Shown: positions 8,727 through 17,596 of the stretch, piece after piece
Numbering within the stretch: position 1 is the first letter of the stretch
How the letters are laid out: every line of letters starts with the position of its first letter
NCBI GenBank assembly: GCA_002840685.1
Contig: PHBU01000006.1
Location: 1 to 64,000 of the forward strand
Direction: 5' to 3'
Origin: Chloroflexi bacterium HGW-Chloroflexi-6
Lineage (GTDB): Bacteria > Chloroflexota > Anaerolineae > Anaerolineales > Villigracilaceae
Length of the DNA: 64,000 nt
The notes under the pieces: generated by a model
What the model was told of the DNA's origin: nothing
Seen by the model: only the letters and a program-made list of their open reading frames with translations
Databases searched by the model: none
Position numbers and translations under genes: made by a program

Positions 8727-8766
8727 CAAAAAGCAGGCCACCCTCCCCATTTTGGCGGAGGGTGGC
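8727..8766 (-). terminator. Rho-independent terminator of the nuo operon
   Basis: A perfect 10-bp stem (8737-8746 with 8757-8766) and a 10-base loop, followed on the minus strand by a run of five T (complement of 8728-8732). It lies 17 bases beyond the nuoN stop and upstream of the atp promoter. Confidence 0.85.
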
Positions 8767-8782
8767 ACTCGAAAATCAGTCT

Positions 8783-10228
8783 TTACTTGATAAACAGGCT
8801 GGCCGCGGCGTCGGTGGAAAGACCAAACCAGGGGGCGAAAAGTGTACCGACCAGGATGATGCCCAGCGTCAACACGGCAATCGCAACCAGGTGCGGGCGC
8901 GTGATCTGAATGGGGTGTGCGGCTTCGTCTTCACCTTCCATCCGGTACAGGTAAACGTATTTCATGACCGTCAGGTAGTAGTAAACGCCCACGATGGAGG
9001 TGATGATACCGATCACAACCAGCCACGTCCAACCGCTCTGGATGGCGGCAAAGAATACCAGAAACTTGCCGACAAAACCGCCGAAAGGCGGCATACCTGA
9101 AAGCGACAGGAAAGCCACCAGCATGGCCAGCGCCAGATAGGGTGAACGGCGGCTGAGGCCATCGTAGCCGCGGACGTCATCCGTGCCGATCGCGCGCCCG
9201 ACGATGGCGATGATGCCAAAGGCGGCCAGGTTGGTCAGGATGTAGGCCAACAGGTAGAAAATCGCAGAGGCCACTCCCAACGACGAGGCGGCGATGACAC
9301 CCAACAGGGCGTACCCGGCATGGGCGATCGAGGAGTAGGCCAACAGGCGCTTGATGTTCTTCTGGGCCAGGGCCACCAGGTTGCCGAGGATCATGGTTAC
9401 CGCCGCCAAAACCGCGAGCAGCATTTGCCATTCATCGGCTGATGAGCCGAAAGTAGTCAGAAACAGACGCGCCAGCACGGCGAAACCGGCAGCTTTGGAA
9501 GCCGTCGAAAGGAAGCCGGCCACCGGGGTGGGGGCGCCTTCGTAGGTATCCGGGGCCCAGAAGTGGAAGGGGGCCAGCGAGAGCTTGAAGCCCAGCCCAA
9601 CGATCAGCAGCAGCAAGACGCCGACCGAAAACGGGGTGGACGAGGCAAATTGTCTGGAAAGATCGTCGAAACCGGTCGCGCCGCCGAAGCCGTAAACCAG
9701 GGTTAGGCCGTAGAGCAGGACAGCAGAGGTCATCGCGCCGAAGAGCAGGTATTTGAACCCGGCTTCAGTGGATTTCTTGTCGTCGAGCATGAACCCGGCC
9801 AAAACGTAGAGCGGAATGGAGGTGGTCTCAATCGCCAGATACAGCATGACCAGATCCGAGGCGGAGGCCATCAAACTCATACCGATCGTGGCAGCCAGCA
9901 GCAGGGCATAGGATTCGGCCCGACGGGAGAGCTGCTCGATATCCATCATGAACAGGGCCGTGATGGCAGCGGCGAAGATAAAGAACAACTTGAAGGCGTA
10001 GCCCAGCATGTCGAAACGAACCATGCCGCCCCAGGCCAGGACACCTTCCGCCCCGGGGCGGACCAGGAACAGGCTAATGGCCAGGACGCCGAACAGGCCG
10101 CCCGCGGTCAGCCAACCCAGGTTCACGCGGCGCTTCTCATCCTTCCAGAGCGGGTCGAGAACCAGGATCAGAACACCCAGCACCAGCATCAAGACTTCAG
10201 GCAGGATTGCCAGTAAATTGACATTCAT
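8783..10228 (-). CDS. nuoN: NADH-quinone oxidoreductase subunit N
   Basis: A 481-residue antiporter-like membrane subunit of complex I with about 14 transmembrane helices. Pump motifs are visible: a Glu in helix 5 (LAIETTSIPLY), the TM7 lysine in GFKLSLAPFHFW with the following PDTYEGAP, and a lysine in the next helix (STASKAAGF). It is the last gene of the operon. It begins immediately after the nuoM stop (10229) and is followed by a terminator. Confidence 0.97.
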   Translation of the reverse strand: MNVNLLAILPEVLMLVLGVLILVLDPLWKDEKRRVNLGWLTAGGLFGVLAISLFLVRPGAEGVLAWGGMVRFDMLGYAFKLFFIFAAAITALFMMDIEQLSRRAESYALLLAATIGMSLMASASDLVMLYLAIETTSIPLYVLAGFMLDDKKSTEAGFKYLLFGAMTSAVLLYGLTLVYGFGGATGFDDLSRQFASSTPFSVGVLLLLIVGLGFKLSLAPFHFWAPDTYEGAPTPVAGFLSTASKAAGFAVLARLFLTTFGSSADEWQMLLAVLAAVTMILGNLVALAQKNIKRLLAYSSIAHAGYALLGVIAASSLGVASAIFYLLAYILTNLAAFGIIAIVGRAIGTDDVRGYDGLSRRSPYLALAMLVAFLSLSGMPPFGGFVGKFLVFFAAIQSGWTWLVVIGIITSIVGVYYYLTVMKYVYLYRMEGEDEAAHPIQITRPHLVAIAVLTLGIILVGTLFAPWFGLSTDAAASLFIK

Positions 10229-11743
10229 TTATGCACCTCCCAAAAGTCGCAGCACGTTTTGCACGCCGACTTCGACCAGCGGGGCCATCAGACCGGGGAA
10301 CATGCCCAGGGCAAACATCACCACGCACAGCGTAACCAGGGCTACTTTATCGAGAACAGAAATCGGGTGAATGTGGCCTTCAAATTCCGTAGGCATGTCT
10401 CCGAAGAAAACACGCCGGATAGCGATCAGCACATAGGCTGCGGTGATGACGATCGAAAGCGAGGCGATCACAGCCACCAACCACTGGGCTTTCCAGACAC
10501 CCATGAAAATGGGGAATTCAGCCACGAAACCGGACAAACCGGGCATACCCATTGAGACCAGACCGCCAACAATAAAAGCGATCGCGACCCAGGGCAGCGG
10601 CTTGGCCATCCCGCCCAGTTCGGGCAGTTGGCGGGTGTGGGCGCGGTCATAAACCATGCCGACGGCTGCAAAGAAGAGGGCCGTCATCACACCGTGCGAG
10701 AACATCTGCAAGCCTGCGCCAACCATGCCCTCGCGGTTGAGGGTGGCGAAGCCGAGCATGACCAGGCCCATGTGTGAAACGGAGGAGAAACCGATGATGT
10801 ACTTGAAATCGGTCTGGATCATGGCGATAAAGGCGCCATAAACCACGTTGACCAGCGCCAGGCCCATGATCAGCCACTGCCAGTATTGCGCGCCTTCGGG
10901 CAGAAGCATGATGCCCACCCGCAGGGCGGCAAACGCGCCCAGCTTCATCAGCACGCCAGCGTGGAACATCGAAACCGCGGTTGGGGCGGCGACGTGACCG
11001 TCAGGCGACCAGTTGTGGAAGGGAAAGATACCGCCCAGGATGGCGAAGCCGAGAAAGACCGGCAGGAACCAGAAAACCTGGAAAGGGATCGAATAGCCAA
11101 AGATGGTGACCATCCCGGCCATTGCGCCGGCTTTTTCCATCATAAGCATGTCGAAGCTGTAGACGCCGGTGTTCAGGCCAACCTGCCAGTACATGGCCAG
11201 CGCGCCGACCAGGGCAAAGACCGAACCCAGGAACAGGTACAGGGTCAGTTTCATGGCCGCGTACTCGCGGGTCTGTTTCCAGCCCCAGATGGCGATCAGC
11301 AGGAACATCGGGAAAACGGCGATCTCGTAAAAGAAGAACAACATGAACAGGTCGAGCGCCACGAAGACGCCGAACACACCGCCCGCCAGCAGGAACAGGA
11401 AGGCAAAGAATTCGCGCGGGCGATCATCGATGCCCCACGAGATCAGGACGCCGGTGAACATGACCAGACCGGTCAGCAGGACGAGCGGGGTGCTGATCCC
11501 GTCCACGCCAACATGGTAGGAAATGCCCAGCACCGGCAACCAGTCAACCTTTTCAATGAACTGGTAGCCCGCTGCAGCCTGGTCGTAAGAGAAATAGACC
11601 CAGACCGACAGGATGAGCGCAAAGATCGCAGCGGCCAGGGCCGTGACGCGGATCTCATTTTTGCGCTCGCCGTTCATCAGGAAGATGATCAGCGCGGCGA
11701 CCAGTGGGGTAAAGACAATGACACTAAGAATTGGAAATTGCAT
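10229..11743 (-). CDS. nuoM: NADH-quinone oxidoreductase subunit M, second copy (divergent)
   Basis: A 504-residue proton-pump-like subunit of the NuoM family. The helix 5 Glu (FFFYEIAVFP, Glu140), the helix 8 Lys (GVLMKLGAF) and the helix 12 Glu (GFVAEFPIF) are present. In helix 7, however, where NuoM normally has the key lysine before PxH, this copy reads GFAILGGIFPFHNW, with Leu236 in the lysine position. The tandem neighbour at 11756-13276 keeps the lysine (AFAIKVPVWPFHTW). So this is the extra NuoM of a two-NuoM complex with an altered pumping path, or a copy adapted to join NuoM and NuoL. It is 12 bases downstream of the other nuoM. Confidence 0.95.
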   Translation of the reverse strand: MQFPILSVIVFTPLVAALIIFLMNGERKNEIRVTALAAAIFALILSVWVYFSYDQAAAGYQFIEKVDWLPVLGISYHVGVDGISTPLVLLTGLVMFTGVLISWGIDDRPREFFAFLFLLAGGVFGVFVALDLFMLFFFYEIAVFPMFLLIAIWGWKQTREYAAMKLTLYLFLGSVFALVGALAMYWQVGLNTGVYSFDMLMMEKAGAMAGMVTIFGYSIPFQVFWFLPVFLGFAILGGIFPFHNWSPDGHVAAPTAVSMFHAGVLMKLGAFAALRVGIMLLPEGAQYWQWLIMGLALVNVVYGAFIAMIQTDFKYIIGFSSVSHMGLVMLGFATLNREGMVGAGLQMFSHGVMTALFFAAVGMVYDRAHTRQLPELGGMAKPLPWVAIAFIVGGLVSMGMPGLSGFVAEFPIFMGVWKAQWLVAVIASLSIVITAAYVLIAIRRVFFGDMPTEFEGHIHPISVLDKVALVTLCVVMFALGMFPGLMAPLVEVGVQNVLRLLGGA

Positions 11744-11755
11744 TGCGCACCTCGG

Positions 11756-13276
11756 CTAGAACAACATCATCATGGCTTTATTGATGACATCCAAAATCCA
11801 CATCGGCCAGATACCGATGACGAGGATCAAGACCATCAGCGGAGCCATGACAAGGATTTCGCGGATGTTGATTTCGGTCAGGCGATGTTCGCCATGCGCC
11901 CAATGCTCATTGAGCGGTCCGTGCAAGACCTGCTTGATCCCTTTCAGGATGTAAGCGCCGGTCATCAACAGGCCGAGCATGGCAAAAGCAGTATAAACCG
12001 GCATGATGGCCCACGCGCCTCGCACCACCAAAAACTCAGAGACGAAGCCGTTTAGGCCCGGCAAGCCGAGCGAAGCCATGCTGGTAAAGATCAGGATGGT
12101 GCCGTACACCGGAACCAGCGGGAACAGACCGCCAAGCTGGCGCAGGTCACGGGTGTGGGTGCGCTCGTAGATCACACCGACCAGGAAGAACATGCCTGCC
12201 GCCGAAAGGCCGTGATTGAACATTTGCAGGACTGCGCCATTCAAGGCAATGGTCGCATCGAGTGTACCGACCGCCTTGGCAGCGGCGGCGATGCCGAGCA
12301 GGACGAATCCCATATGGTTGATGGACGAGTAGGCCACCAGCCGTTTGAAGTCCGTCTGACCGTAAGAGCCAAACGCGCCGAAGATGATCGCCATGACCGC
12401 CAGGAAGGCCAGCCAGCCAGCGAACTGGGCGGCTTCTTGCGGGTAGAACGGCAGCACCAGGCGCAGGAAACCGTACGCGCCCAATTTGAGCAGCACGCCC
12501 GCCAGGATCATCGATCCGGCTGTGGGGGCTTCGGTGTGGGCGTCCGGCAGCCAGGTGTGGAAGGGCCAGACCGGAACCTTGATCGCGAAAGCCACAACAA
12601 AGGCCCAGAAAGCAACCGCTTTGACCGTGCCGGTCGAAAGCCCGAGCAGGGTGGTCGCCTCCATCGTTGTCCAGCGTTCAGCCAGGGCAACAATATCGTA
12701 AGTGCCGAACAGAACACCCAGCATCTGGATCGCCAGCAGCAGGCCAAGCGAACCGGCCATGGTATAGATGAAGAACTTGAGTGAAGCGTAGTTGCGATTG
12801 GCCGAACCCCATTGGTTGATCAGGAAGTACATCGGGACGAGGCCAATTTCCCAGAAAACGAAGAAAATCAGCAGGTCGAGGGCCATGAAGACGCCCAGCA
12901 TGCCCGTCTCGAGCAACAGGAACAGGATCATATAAGCCTTGACCTTATCGCTGATGCTGAACGAAGCCAGCAGGGCGAGCGGGGTCAGGATGGTGGTCAA
13001 CAGAACCATCGAGAGCGAAAGCCCATCCACACCCAGGTGGAAGGTCGAGTTGATGGCGGTATACCAGGTGTACTGTTCTTCGAACTGGAAACCTGGCGCG
13101 GTCGAGTTGAAACTCATCCACAGCCAAACCGACAGGCCCAAAGGAACCAGGCTGGCGAGGAAAGCCGTCCAGCGGATGGCCTTGGCCTGGTCATTGGGGA
13201 TGAACAGGATGGCCAGCCCCGCCAGGACGGGGAAAAACAGGATGGTTGTCAACAGGTGAGTGCTAATGAAGTCCAT
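11756..13276 (-). CDS. nuoM: NADH-quinone oxidoreductase subunit M, canonical copy
   Basis: A 506-residue NuoM with all expected charged residues: Glu143 in FWEIGLVPMY, Lys233 in AFAIKVPVWPFHTW followed by LPDAHTEAPT, the helix 8 Lys in GVLLKLGAYG, and the Glu in GFVSEFLVV. It pumps protons in the distal membrane arm of complex I. It lies between nuoL and the second nuoM with gaps of 12 bases. The two NuoM proteins are clearly paralogous but well diverged, so the duplication is old. Confidence 0.97.
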   Translation of the reverse strand: MDFISTHLLTTILFFPVLAGLAILFIPNDQAKAIRWTAFLASLVPLGLSVWLWMSFNSTAPGFQFEEQYTWYTAINSTFHLGVDGLSLSMVLLTTILTPLALLASFSISDKVKAYMILFLLLETGMLGVFMALDLLIFFVFWEIGLVPMYFLINQWGSANRNYASLKFFIYTMAGSLGLLLAIQMLGVLFGTYDIVALAERWTTMEATTLLGLSTGTVKAVAFWAFVVAFAIKVPVWPFHTWLPDAHTEAPTAGSMILAGVLLKLGAYGFLRLVLPFYPQEAAQFAGWLAFLAVMAIIFGAFGSYGQTDFKRLVAYSSINHMGFVLLGIAAAAKAVGTLDATIALNGAVLQMFNHGLSAAGMFFLVGVIYERTHTRDLRQLGGLFPLVPVYGTILIFTSMASLGLPGLNGFVSEFLVVRGAWAIMPVYTAFAMLGLLMTGAYILKGIKQVLHGPLNEHWAHGEHRLTEINIREILVMAPLMVLILVIGIWPMWILDVINKAMMMLF

Positions 13277-13288
13277 TGTCCACTCCCT

Positions 13289-15478
13289 TTAGGCAAGGAA
13301 AAAGTAATAAGCCAACACCGCCAACAGGACGATGAGGAAGGAAGCCGAGGCAATCAGGTAACTCTGAATGCGGCCAGTTTGTGTGTAGCGCAATTCGTGC
13401 CCGGCTTTCTGGAAGAGCGTTGCCGTGCCATCGCCAATGAATTCATTGATGAACGGCTTGTCGAACTTGTTGCGCAAGAAATCACCGATCCAGATCGGGG
13501 TTTTGCCGATGAAGTGCAGGATGCCGTCAATGAGGCCCTTGTCCATCCACTGCGAAGTGAAGACTTCCGAAAGCCAGATGACCGGCTTGACGACAAAGAA
13601 GGCGTAGAACTCGTCGAAGTACCACTTGTTTTGCAGGAAGGCATACAGCGGGCCAAACGGTTTCTGGAGCGGGTCGGGTTGACCAGCTTCTACATCCTTG
13701 TAAACCAGCCAGCCAAAGATGATGCCGAGTGATGCAACCAGCACAGAAATACCCAAAGGCACAAAGCTAAACTCAACCGCTTTGGGATGTTCGAGCAGGG
13801 TTCCGCCGACGAATTCGTGGAACCAGTTCGGGATCAGGCCGCCGATAACGGGGAACTGCTCGGGGATGCCAGCCCAGCCGGCGCTGATCGCAAAACCCGA
13901 CAGGATCACCAGCGGAAGAGTCATCGTCCACGGGGTTTCGTGGGCGTGTTCGGCTTCCTTGGTGCGCGGCTCGCCCAGGAAGGTCAGGGTGATCTGGCGC
14001 ATGGTATAGAAAGCCGTCATCAGCGCAGCCACCGACAGGGTGGCCAGAATCGTCCAGTGTCCGTGCGCGAAGGCATCAGCCAGGATCTCGTCCTTCGACC
14101 AGAAACCAGCCGTGATGAGCGGGAAGCCCGAGAGGGCAAATCCGCCGATCAGGAAGGTCCAGAAGGTAATTGGCATTTTCTTGCGCAGGCCGCCCATGTT
14201 GAACATATCCTGCGGGTCAACCTTGTGGTTGCCGGTGTGCAAGACGCCGTGCTCCATGCCGTGGATGACCGAGCCGGAGCCGAGGAAGAGCAGCGCTTTG
14301 AAGAAGGCATGCGTGACGAGGTGGAAAGCAGCAGCGATGTAAGCGCCCATACCGAGGGCGGCGATCATAAAGCCGAGCTGCGAGATGGTCGAGTAGGCCA
14401 GCACTTTTTTGATGTCGTTCTGCGCCAGGGCAATCGTCGCCGCGAAAATGGCGGTGAACGTGCCGATGAAAGCCACCACGCTCATTTCGGGGGTCAGGCT
14501 GTGATGATCCCAGCCTGCTGTCAGCAGTGGGAACATGCGCAGCACGGCGTAAACGCCGGCCGAAACCATCGTCGCCGCATGGATCATGGCGCTAACGGGG
14601 GTCGGGCCTTCCATCGCGTCGGGCAGCCAGATGTGCAGCGGCCACTGCGCCGATTTGCCAACCGTGCCGATGAAGAGCAGGATGGCAATCAACCCGGCGG
14701 CGGACAGGCCGAAGACCGGGGTCATGGTACCGGCCAGGGCAGCCAGCATCTCATGGGTGAAAATTTCGCGGAAGCTGAGCGTGCCGGTGGCCTGATACAG
14801 GAAGGCAATACCGAGCAGCATGAAAACATCGCCAACGCGGGTGGTCATGAAGGCCTTGATGGCCGCGGCGCGGGCCGAGGGCTTGGCGAACCAGAAGCCG
14901 ATCAGCAGGTAAGAGCACAGGCCCATGATCTCCCAGCCGACGAACATGGTCAGCAGGTTGTCCGAAACGACCAGGGTGTACATACCAAAGGCGAACAGGC
15001 CAATAAAGGCAAAGAAGCGGCTGTACATCGGTTCAACCGAGAGCACAGTATGCTTGTGTCCGTATTCATCGGTGACGGTTGCGCCATGCGGCGGCAAACC
15101 GGGATGGTCATGATCGCCTTTGGGCTGGCCGAAGTTGTGATAACCAACGCTATAGATGAAGATCATCAGCACGGTCCAGGCCACAAAGAAGAGCACCACC
15201 GCCGAAAGGGGGTCGATCAAGACGCCGATTTTCAGGAAAGTGTCGCCGGTCGGCAGCCAGTTGGTGAAGGAATGAAAAACATGCTCGCCTTCACCAAAGT
15301 GCTCAATGCCCAGGGCCTTGATGAAAACATACATGCTGCCAAAGAAAGAAAGCAGGGCTGCGCCAACCGCAATACTGTGGCTGAGAGCCTTGTTCTTGTT
15401 GGTGAAAAGCACGATCAAGAAAAATGCCAACAGGGGCGGCAGGGGGAGAAGCCAGATAAGTAGTGTTTCTGTCGTCAT
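13289..15478 (-). CDS. nuoL: NADH-quinone oxidoreductase subunit L with extended lateral helix
   Basis: A 729-residue distal pump subunit, compared with 613 in E. coli. The core motifs are normal: GKSAQWPLHIWLPDA with the TM7 lysine, EGPTPVSAMIHAAT, and a DIKKVLAYSTISQLG segment. The C-terminal region holds the lateral helix that clamps the antiporter subunits. Between IDG (650-652) and QTGR (from 700) there are 47 residues. These look like two similar segments, one from MDKGLIDGILHFIG (about 645) and one from FDKPFINEFIGDG (about 672). A lateral-helix insertion of roughly this size is the hallmark of NuoL in complex I with two NuoM subunits. Confidence 0.96.
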   Translation of the reverse strand: MTTETLLIWLLPLPPLLAFFLIVLFTNKNKALSHSIAVGAALLSFFGSMYVFIKALGIEHFGEGEHVFHSFTNWLPTGDTFLKIGVLIDPLSAVVLFFVAWTVLMIFIYSVGYHNFGQPKGDHDHPGLPPHGATVTDEYGHKHTVLSVEPMYSRFFAFIGLFAFGMYTLVVSDNLLTMFVGWEIMGLCSYLLIGFWFAKPSARAAAIKAFMTTRVGDVFMLLGIAFLYQATGTLSFREIFTHEMLAALAGTMTPVFGLSAAGLIAILLFIGTVGKSAQWPLHIWLPDAMEGPTPVSAMIHAATMVSAGVYAVLRMFPLLTAGWDHHSLTPEMSVVAFIGTFTAIFAATIALAQNDIKKVLAYSTISQLGFMIAALGMGAYIAAAFHLVTHAFFKALLFLGSGSVIHGMEHGVLHTGNHKVDPQDMFNMGGLRKKMPITFWTFLIGGFALSGFPLITAGFWSKDEILADAFAHGHWTILATLSVAALMTAFYTMRQITLTFLGEPRTKEAEHAHETPWTMTLPLVILSGFAISAGWAGIPEQFPVIGGLIPNWFHEFVGGTLLEHPKAVEFSFVPLGISVLVASLGIIFGWLVYKDVEAGQPDPLQKPFGPLYAFLQNKWYFDEFYAFFVVKPVIWLSEVFTSQWMDKGLIDGILHFIGKTPIWIGDFLRNKFDKPFINEFIGDGTATLFQKAGHELRYTQTGRIQSYLIASASFLIVLLAVLAYYFFLA

Positions 15479-15487
15479 CGTTCGCTC

Positions 15488-15796
15488 CTACCACTTCAAA
15501 AGGTCGAGTTCATCGGCCACAATCGTATTGCGACTGCGGTAGACGGCAATGACCAGCGCCAGTCCCACCGCAACTTCGGCGGCGGCAACGGCAAAGACAA
15601 TGATCGAGAAAACCTGCCCGCCCATCAGCGCATTGTTGCCATAGCGCCAGAACGAAACCAGGTTGATATTGGCAGCATTCAGCATCAGTTCGACGCCAAG
15701 CAAAATCGCGATCGCGTTTTTGCGCGCCAGCACGCCATACAGGCCAATGCTGAAGAGCGCCGCCGAAAGGAAGATATACCAGGATAGATGAACCAT
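15488..15796 (-). CDS. nuoK: NADH-quinone oxidoreductase subunit K
   Basis: A 102-residue subunit with three transmembrane helices. The conserved Glu36 (LLGVELMLN) and a second Glu near 74 (AAAEVAVGLAL) lie on the proton path. The start at 15796 is chosen because the protein matches full-length NuoK from there and a GGAGG lies just upstream. The open frame extends further upstream, but that part overlaps nuoJ out of frame and has no NuoK similarity. Confidence 0.96.
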   Translation of the reverse strand: MVHLSWYIFLSAALFSIGLYGVLARKNAIAILLGVELMLNAANINLVSFWRYGNNALMGGQVFSIIVFAVAAAEVAVGLALVIAVYRSRNTIVADELDLLKW

Positions 15797-15809
15797 ATCT
15801 GCGCGCCTC

Positions 15810-16310
15810 CTATTTGCGATTCGCGATGTAGACCGCGCCAACCAGCGCCGCCAACAACATGATCGACGCCACTTCAAAAGCCAGCACGTAGGCGTCGGGA
15901 GAAACCAGCGCCAGCGAAAGCGCCATGAGCGGGTCGCCGAAAACAACATTTTTTTGCGCGCCTGCATTGGGCATCTGCCCGACCAGGAAAACCAGCCCGG
16001 CAAACGCAGAAATGGCAACCAGCGCCGCCCAGGGCCAGCCCGCGTTGGTCTGCGGAACCTTGTCCAGCAGGTTGCGGCGGGTCAGCATGACGGCGAAGAT
16101 GAACAGGATCGCAATCGCGCCGATGTAAACCACCACCTGCACAACCGCCAGGAAGGTGGCGTCGAGCGAAGCAAACAGCACCGCCACCCCGAACAGAGTC
16201 GAAACCAGCCACAGGGCCGCATGAACCAGATTGCGGGTCGTGACAACCATCAGCGCCGAAACAAGGATCAGCGCGCCGGTCAGGAAAAAGATGATTTGTT
16301 CAGCAGTCAT
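15810..16310 (-). CDS. nuoJ: NADH-quinone oxidoreductase subunit J
   Basis: A 166-residue membrane subunit with five helices. The third helix, with VVYIGAIAILFIFAVML, carries the conserved Tyr-Ile-Gly-Ala segment with the pi-bulge that links the quinone site to the pumps. It lies between nuoH (20-base gap) and nuoK (13-base gap). In most bacteria nuoI separates nuoH from nuoJ; here nuoI is absent. Confidence 0.96.
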   Translation of the reverse strand: MTAEQIIFFLTGALILVSALMVVTTRNLVHAALWLVSTLFGVAVLFASLDATFLAVVQVVVYIGAIAILFIFAVMLTRRNLLDKVPQTNAGWPWAALVAISAFAGLVFLVGQMPNAGAQKNVVFGDPLMALSLALVSPDAYVLAFEVASIMLLAALVGAVYIANRK

Positions 16311-16330
16311 AATCTCCAGTCCTTTTCATC

Positions 16331-17527
16331 CTAATCCGCGGCAGCAAGTTGGGCGGAGGCCTTCGCCTCGCGCTCACGACGCGCCTGCGCCCGCAGCATT
16401 TCGACTGTGATCCAGACCAGGATGACATTCGACAGGAACATCCCCGCCACGTAAAGCCAAGTCGGCACATCGAGCAGGACACGGTGAACCACCGCTGTCA
16501 CCATCAACAGCGCGAAAGCAAGCGGGGTCAGGAATTTCCAGTTGAAAGCCAGCATATGGTCGATGCGGATACGTGGCACAGTGTATTTGACCCACATGAT
16601 GACCCAATAGCCAAACATGGCCTTGGCCACAAAATAAAACGCACCCAAAAGCGGATATTGCTCTGCCCAGGGGCCGTGCCAGCCGCCGAAGAAGAGCGCA
16701 GCCACGAAACCACCGAAGGTAAAGGCATGCAGCAACTCACCAGCGTAGAACAGGCCGAATTTCATGCCCGAATACTCAATGTGGTAACCGGAAACGATCT
16801 CCGATTCGCCTTCGTTCAAGTCGAAGGGCGAGCGTCCCAGTTCGGCGATGGCCGCGATCAGGAAGATCAGCGCGCCGAGCGGCGAAACCAGCACAAACCA
16901 GACTCCGCCGTTCGTAGACTGGGCTTCGGTGATCGTTTTCAAGCTCATCGAACCGGCCAACACGGTCGGGATCAGTAAGGCCACCACCATCGGGATTTCA
17001 TACGAAATCATGTTGGCAACCATGCGATATGCGCCGAGCAGGGCATATTTATTATTCGAAGCCCAGCCCGCCATGATGATCGAAAGCGTACCGATCGACC
17101 CCGCTGCCACAAGGTAGAGCAGGGCCACGTTCAGGTCCACGCCGTAAATGCGCGAAGCCAGCGGCACCACCGCCCACAGAAAGAGCACCGAACCCAGCGA
17201 AAGGATCGGGGCCAGGTTAAAGGGCACTCGATCCGCACCTTCGGGGGTGATGTCTTCCTTCAGGATCAGCTTGATAATATCCGGGAAGGGCTGGAAAATA
17301 CCGAACGGGCCGACCCGGTTCGGGCCGAGGCGGTCCTGGAAGCGCGCCACCACTTTGCGCTCGACCCAGACCAGCAGGATGTCGAGCACCATGATCGCCG
17401 AGATAAACCCGACGATAGCCAAAAGGTTGATGACCAAAGAAGAGACCCAACCCGCCCAACCCCAGCCGGTAAAGGTCAGCATCAACCACTCGTAAATTAC
17501 TTTGATTGGATCTGACAGAAATTCCAT
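16331..17527 (-). CDS. nuoH: NADH-quinone oxidoreductase subunit H
   Basis: A 398-residue membrane subunit that forms the quinone entry site. It is longer than the usual about 325 because of extensions at both ends. Conserved parts include ERKVVARFQDRLGPNRVGP after the first helix, the FDLNEGESE loop with acidic residues, and EYSGMKFGLFYAGE. The C-terminal 20 residues are charged and Ala-rich. A hairpin separates it from nuoA, so nuoH may be expressed at a different level from nuoA. Confidence 0.97.
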   Translation of the reverse strand: MEFLSDPIKVIYEWLMLTFTGWGWAGWVSSLVINLLAIVGFISAIMVLDILLVWVERKVVARFQDRLGPNRVGPFGIFQPFPDIIKLILKEDITPEGADRVPFNLAPILSLGSVLFLWAVVPLASRIYGVDLNVALLYLVAAGSIGTLSIIMAGWASNNKYALLGAYRMVANMISYEIPMVVALLIPTVLAGSMSLKTITEAQSTNGGVWFVLVSPLGALIFLIAAIAELGRSPFDLNEGESEIVSGYHIEYSGMKFGLFYAGELLHAFTFGGFVAALFFGGWHGPWAEQYPLLGAFYFVAKAMFGYWVIMWVKYTVPRIRIDHMLAFNWKFLTPLAFALLMVTAVVHRVLLDVPTWLYVAGMFLSNVILVWITVEMLRAQARREREAKASAQLAAAD

Positions 17528-17550
17528 TGAATGCTCCTATATAACAACGA

Positions 17551-17581
17551 AAAGGCTGATAAGGAAATCCTATCAGCCTTT
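17551..17581. terminator. Hairpin between nuoA and nuoH, possible attenuator
   Basis: A perfect 11-bp stem (17551-17561 with 17571-17581) and a 9-base loop lie between the nuoA stop and the nuoH start. On the minus strand it is followed by TTTTCGTT, a weak T-tract. It could reduce read-through from nuoA into nuoH or protect an mRNA end after cleavage. Confidence 0.55.
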
Positions 17582-17596
17582 CTTGTCAAAGGGATA

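Noticed and set aside
13787..15463. Long plus-strand open frame opposite nuoL (also 10886-12055 opposite nuoM)
   Set aside because: These mirror the codons of strongly conserved minus-strand nuo genes, are rich in His, Gln, Arg and Gly as antisense frames are, and have no start signals or recognisable domain.
15797..16018. Longer start for nuoK
   Set aside because: The extension overlaps nuoJ in another frame and is not NuoK-like. A GGAGG precedes the internal ATG at 15796.
17562..17570. Riboswitch between nuoA and nuoH
   Set aside because: There is only a simple hairpin, with no conserved multi-stem structure.
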